Positions 7,351 through 8,840 of a stretch of 8,840 bases of DNA are shown here, in pieces. Numbering within the stretch: position 1 is the stretch's first letter; each line of letters opens with the position of its first letter. Location: the NCBI GenBank assembly GCA_018665625.1, contig JABJCF010000297.1, positions 1-8,840 on the forward strand, given 5' to 3'. This DNA comes from Nitrospina sp. Its GTDB lineage: Bacteria > Nitrospinota > Nitrospinia > Nitrospinales > VA-1. Below the pieces are notes generated by a model. It saw only the letters and a program-made list of their open reading frames with translations. It ran no database searches and was not told the DNA's origin. Position numbers and translations under genes: made by a program.

Positions 7351-8127
7351 CTATAAATGTTCAAGGGAATAACCATAACTTTCTATTATTTTTTGTATTC
7401 TTTTACTTTTCAAAAAAAGCAAAAATTCCAGGGCCGCTTTGTTTGTCTTTGCGCGTTTTAATAATAGGGCCTGTTGCCGGATAGGGTCGTGCCAGTCAGA
7501 AGGAACGGTCCACGAATAACCCTTGAGTTGTCCGTGGTTTCTGTTTAATTGAGAAAGGGCTATGAAACCTATTTCCGCATTTCCGGTCACCAGAAACTGA
7601 AAGGTTTGTGAAATATTTTCTCCACGAACCAGCCGATGTTGATTTTGTTTCCAAAAACCCTTTTTCCTTAAAACCTGTTCAGCGGCTTTTCCATAAGGAG
7701 CTGTTTTTGGATTAGCGATTGCCAGATAGCGAAAATTTTTCTGATTTAAAATTTGCAAATCGTTTCTCAAAAAAAGTGTGGAATCGGCACTCCATAGAGC
7801 CAATCTACCCACCGCATAAGTGAAACGGGACCCTGGAACACCTATTCCATCTTTTTCCAGAAGTTCAGGTCGCAAAGAATCCGCTGCCAGCAAAACATCG
7901 AAAGGGGCTCCCTGCTTGATTTGGGCATAGAGCTTTCCTGTCGACCCCGAAATCACCACCACCTTGTCCCCGGTTAAACTTTCAAATTCTCCAGACAATT
8001 TTTTCAATGGCAAAAGGAAGTTGGAAGCCACCGCAACTCTAACTTCACGAGCCTCTAATTTCTGGCCAACAAAAAGAAAGAACACCAACAATACCGCACC
8101 AACTATTCCAGACCTACCACCAAGCAT
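7351..8127 (-). CDS. modA: Periplasmic molybdate-binding protein ModA
   Basis: This is the substrate-binding protein that delivers molybdate to ModBC. The 258-residue precursor has a signal peptide (1-26; basic start, hydrophobic AVLLVFFLFV core, cleavage probably after KLEA). Ligand-binding landmarks of ModA follow: VAVASNF (31-37), ISGSTGKLYAQIKQGAPFDV (59-78) with the oxyanion-binding serine/glycine loop, ANPKTAPYGKAAE (138-150), GENISQTFQ (169-177), GNAEIGFIALSQ (182-193) and VPSDWHDPIRQQALLL (208-223). ATG 8127 has GAGGGA (8137-8132) at good spacing. It is the first gene of the modA-modB-modC-porin operon, behind a promoter overlapped by a ModE-like site. Specificity for molybdate over tungstate cannot be decided from sequence. 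Confidence 0.94.
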   Translation of the reverse strand: MLGGRSGIVGAVLLVFFLFVGQKLEAREVRVAVASNFLLPLKKLSGEFESLTGDKVVVISGSTGKLYAQIKQGAPFDVLLAADSLRPELLEKDGIGVPGSRFTYAVGRLALWSADSTLFLRNDLQILNQKNFRYLAIANPKTAPYGKAAEQVLRKKGFWKQNQHRLVRGENISQTFQFLVTGNAEIGFIALSQLNRNHGQLKGYSWTVPSDWHDPIRQQALLLKRAKTNKAALEFLLFLKSKRIQKIIESYGYSLEHL

Positions 8128-8164
8128 ACAATCCCTCGTTATGTTTTTAAAAATATAGCGCTAC

Positions 8165-8192
8165 ATCGTTATATATCAAAAAACATAATGCC
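8165..8192. promoter_or_regulatory. Candidate ModE box (molybdate-responsive operator)
   Basis: ATCGTTATATA (8165-8175) is an exact match to the ModE half-site as I recall it (ATCGnTATATA). After a 6-nt spacer, AACATAATGCC (8182-8192) is a degenerate second half with about 6 of 11 matches to TATATAACGAT. Related sequence recurs as an inverted repeat, CGTTATGTTTTTA (8137-8149) and AAAAAACATAATG (8178-8190), with 11 of 13 positions symmetrical. The location over the -10 of the mod promoter fits Mo-dependent repression. No modE gene is in the window, so the regulator would be encoded elsewhere. Confidence 0.5.
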
Positions 8193-8198
8193 TGTCAA
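8170..8198 (-). promoter_or_regulatory. Sigma-70-like promoter of the mod operon
   Basis: On the minus strand a perfect -35 hexamer, TTGACA (8198-8193), is followed by a 17-nt spacer and TATATA (8175-8170). A TATAAC 19 nt away is an alternative -10. Transcription would start near 8160, giving a leader of about 30-35 nt with the modA ribosome site. The -10 element overlaps the ModE-like half-site, the arrangement expected for repression by molybdate-loaded ModE. An 8-bp palindrome, TAGCGCTA (8156-8163), lies at the predicted start point. Confidence 0.6.
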
Positions 8199-8222
8199 AT
8201 TTACCTGTAACAGATTTTTAAA

Positions 8223-8289
8223 CTCCCAATGGATAGGGTGTCACAATCGCTCTATTCATTTGGGCAAAAAAGAGGAGTTCCATTGGGAG
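8223..8289. repeat. Inverted repeat with 11-bp perfect arms between divergent promoters
   Basis: CTCCCAATGGA (8223-8233) and TCCATTGGGAG (8279-8289) are exact reverse complements separated by 45 nt. A third related copy, CATTTGGG, sits inside the loop (8257-8264). There is no T-tract directly after the stem, so it is not an obvious intrinsic terminator. It lies between the mod promoter and the sigma-28-type promoter. It could be a pair of regulator-binding sites or a structured transcript; I cannot assign a function. Confidence 0.6.
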
Positions 8290-8356
8290 ATGAGCCACCT
8301 AACCCTGGGAAATTCAAAAAAATCACCAAAAAATTCATTTTTTTTGCATTAGAGGC

Positions 8357-8383
8357 TAAAGTTTTAAAGTTTTCTGCCGAAGA
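8357..8383 (+). promoter_or_regulatory. Sigma-28 (FliA) type flagellar promoter
   Basis: TAAAGTTT (8357-8364), an 11-nt spacer, then GCCGAAGA (8376-8383). The FliA consensus is TAAAGTTT-N11-GCCGATAA, so the -35 is perfect, the spacing exact and the -10 matches 6 of 8, including the core GCCGA. Transcription would start near 8390, about 35 nt before the SprA-related start codon. This ties that gene to the late flagellar/motility regulon and implies a flagellated host. Confidence 0.72.
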
Positions 8384-8423
8384 GACCACCACGTAGAGGT
8401 GTGCCAATAATTAGGAATTTGAC

Positions 8424-8840
8424 ATGGAAGTTCAAGTTATTCAGGCCCGTCCCCAGCTTGTATTTGCTGGAAATTCAGGACGTTGCGAGGATTGCGAGGA
8501 AGAAGAACGGCAAGATGCTCTTCAGGAAGACATCACCCAGGACCGGGTCAATCTTTCCCAGGCATCTTTAAAACTCGCCGAAAATTCTAATTCTGGAGAA
8601 TCCAACTCCGGGAACGCAGAAAATGATCTGACAACAGAAAACGGGGATGATGAAAACACAGGTTCTCAGTCCGCCGGGCCTAAAACCGAACTGCAGTTAT
8701 CAGAGGAAGAGAGACGCATACTCAATGAACTAAAGGCAAGAGACGCTGAAGTTCGCGCACATGAAGCCGCACATTTAGCCGCTGCTGGACCTTATGCAAA
8801 CGGGGCTCCAACTTTTGAGTTTCAAACAGGGCCTGATGGA
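8424..8840 (+). CDS. SprA-related putative metalloprotease (N-terminal part, cut by window edge)
   Basis: The first 139 codons of a gene that runs past the right edge. ATG 8424 has AGGA (8413-8416) 7 nt upstream. The N-terminus has no signal peptide. It contains a CEDCEEEE segment (21-28), then a low-complexity Asn/Ser/Glu/Gly-rich acidic linker (about 52-85). The conserved part begins around residue 91: LSEEERRILNELKARDAEVRAHEAAHLAAAGPYANGAPTFEFQTGPDG region (92-139), which I recognise as the start of the SprA-related family. HEAAH (113-117) fits the HExxH zinc-protease motif; the remaining zinc ligand would lie beyond the edge. The biological role of this family is not established to my knowledge. 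The upstream sigma-28-type promoter suggests expression with flagellar genes. Confidence 0.85.
   Translation, partial: MEVQVIQARPQLVFAGNSGRCEDCEEEERQDALQEDITQDRVNLSQASLKLAENSNSGESNSGNAENDLTTENGDDENTGSQSAGPKTELQLSEEERRILNELKARDAEVRAHEAAHLAAAGPYANGAPTFEFQTGPDG

Noticed and set aside
8290..8352. 20-codon small gene or leader peptide after the inverted repeat
   Set aside because: The nearest GGGAG abuts the ATG and GAGGAG is 12 nt away, so ribosome spacing is poor; the frame ends in a T-run by chance composition. Kept only as part of the inverted-repeat finding.

Overview
The window looks like a piece of a Gram-negative bacterial chromosome. It encodes a signal-peptide-bearing beta-barrel porin, a periplasmic molybdate-binding protein, and a promoter matching the flagellar sigma-28 consensus, so the host is probably flagellated. 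Base composition is moderate, with AT-rich intergenic stretches. I cannot place the phylum from sequence alone. Coding density is high and I see no RNA genes, insertion sequences, CRISPR arrays or phage genes.

Layout. (1) Positions 1-1709, minus strand: a CPA1/NhaP-type Na+/H+ antiporter that starts at a TTG codon and runs off the left edge in its cytoplasmic tail. (2) Positions 1710-1900: a divergent AT-rich promoter region. (3) Positions 1901-4376, plus strand: a tightly packed set of three genes. These are a polytopic membrane protein made of two DUF1538-type repeats, a PII-like gene overlapping it by 4 bp but broken by an apparent 2-base (AG) duplication, and a second, divergent PII-like gene. 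(4) Positions 4402-8127, minus strand: an operon transcribed in the order modA, modB, modC, porin. It has a sigma-70-like promoter overlapped by a ModE-box-like operator at 8165-8198. (5) Positions 8128-8423: a divergent regulatory region with a long inverted repeat and a strong sigma-28-type promoter. (6) Positions 8424-8840, plus strand: the N-terminal part of a SprA-related putative metalloprotease with an HEAAH motif, cut by the right edge.

How the parts work together. The mod operon is a complete ABC importer for molybdate (binding protein, permease, ATPase). The outer-membrane porin is placed so that it could carry the anion across the outer membrane. The DUF1538/PII/PII set resembles the known transporter-plus-PII pairs AmtB-GlnK and SbtA-SbtB, and suggests a membrane transporter of unknown substrate gated by nucleotide- or metabolite-sensing PII-like subunits. 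Its divergent neighbour is a Na+/H+ antiporter, so an ion or pH homeostasis role is possible but unproven. This DUF1538-PII module is the least described and most interesting part of the window.
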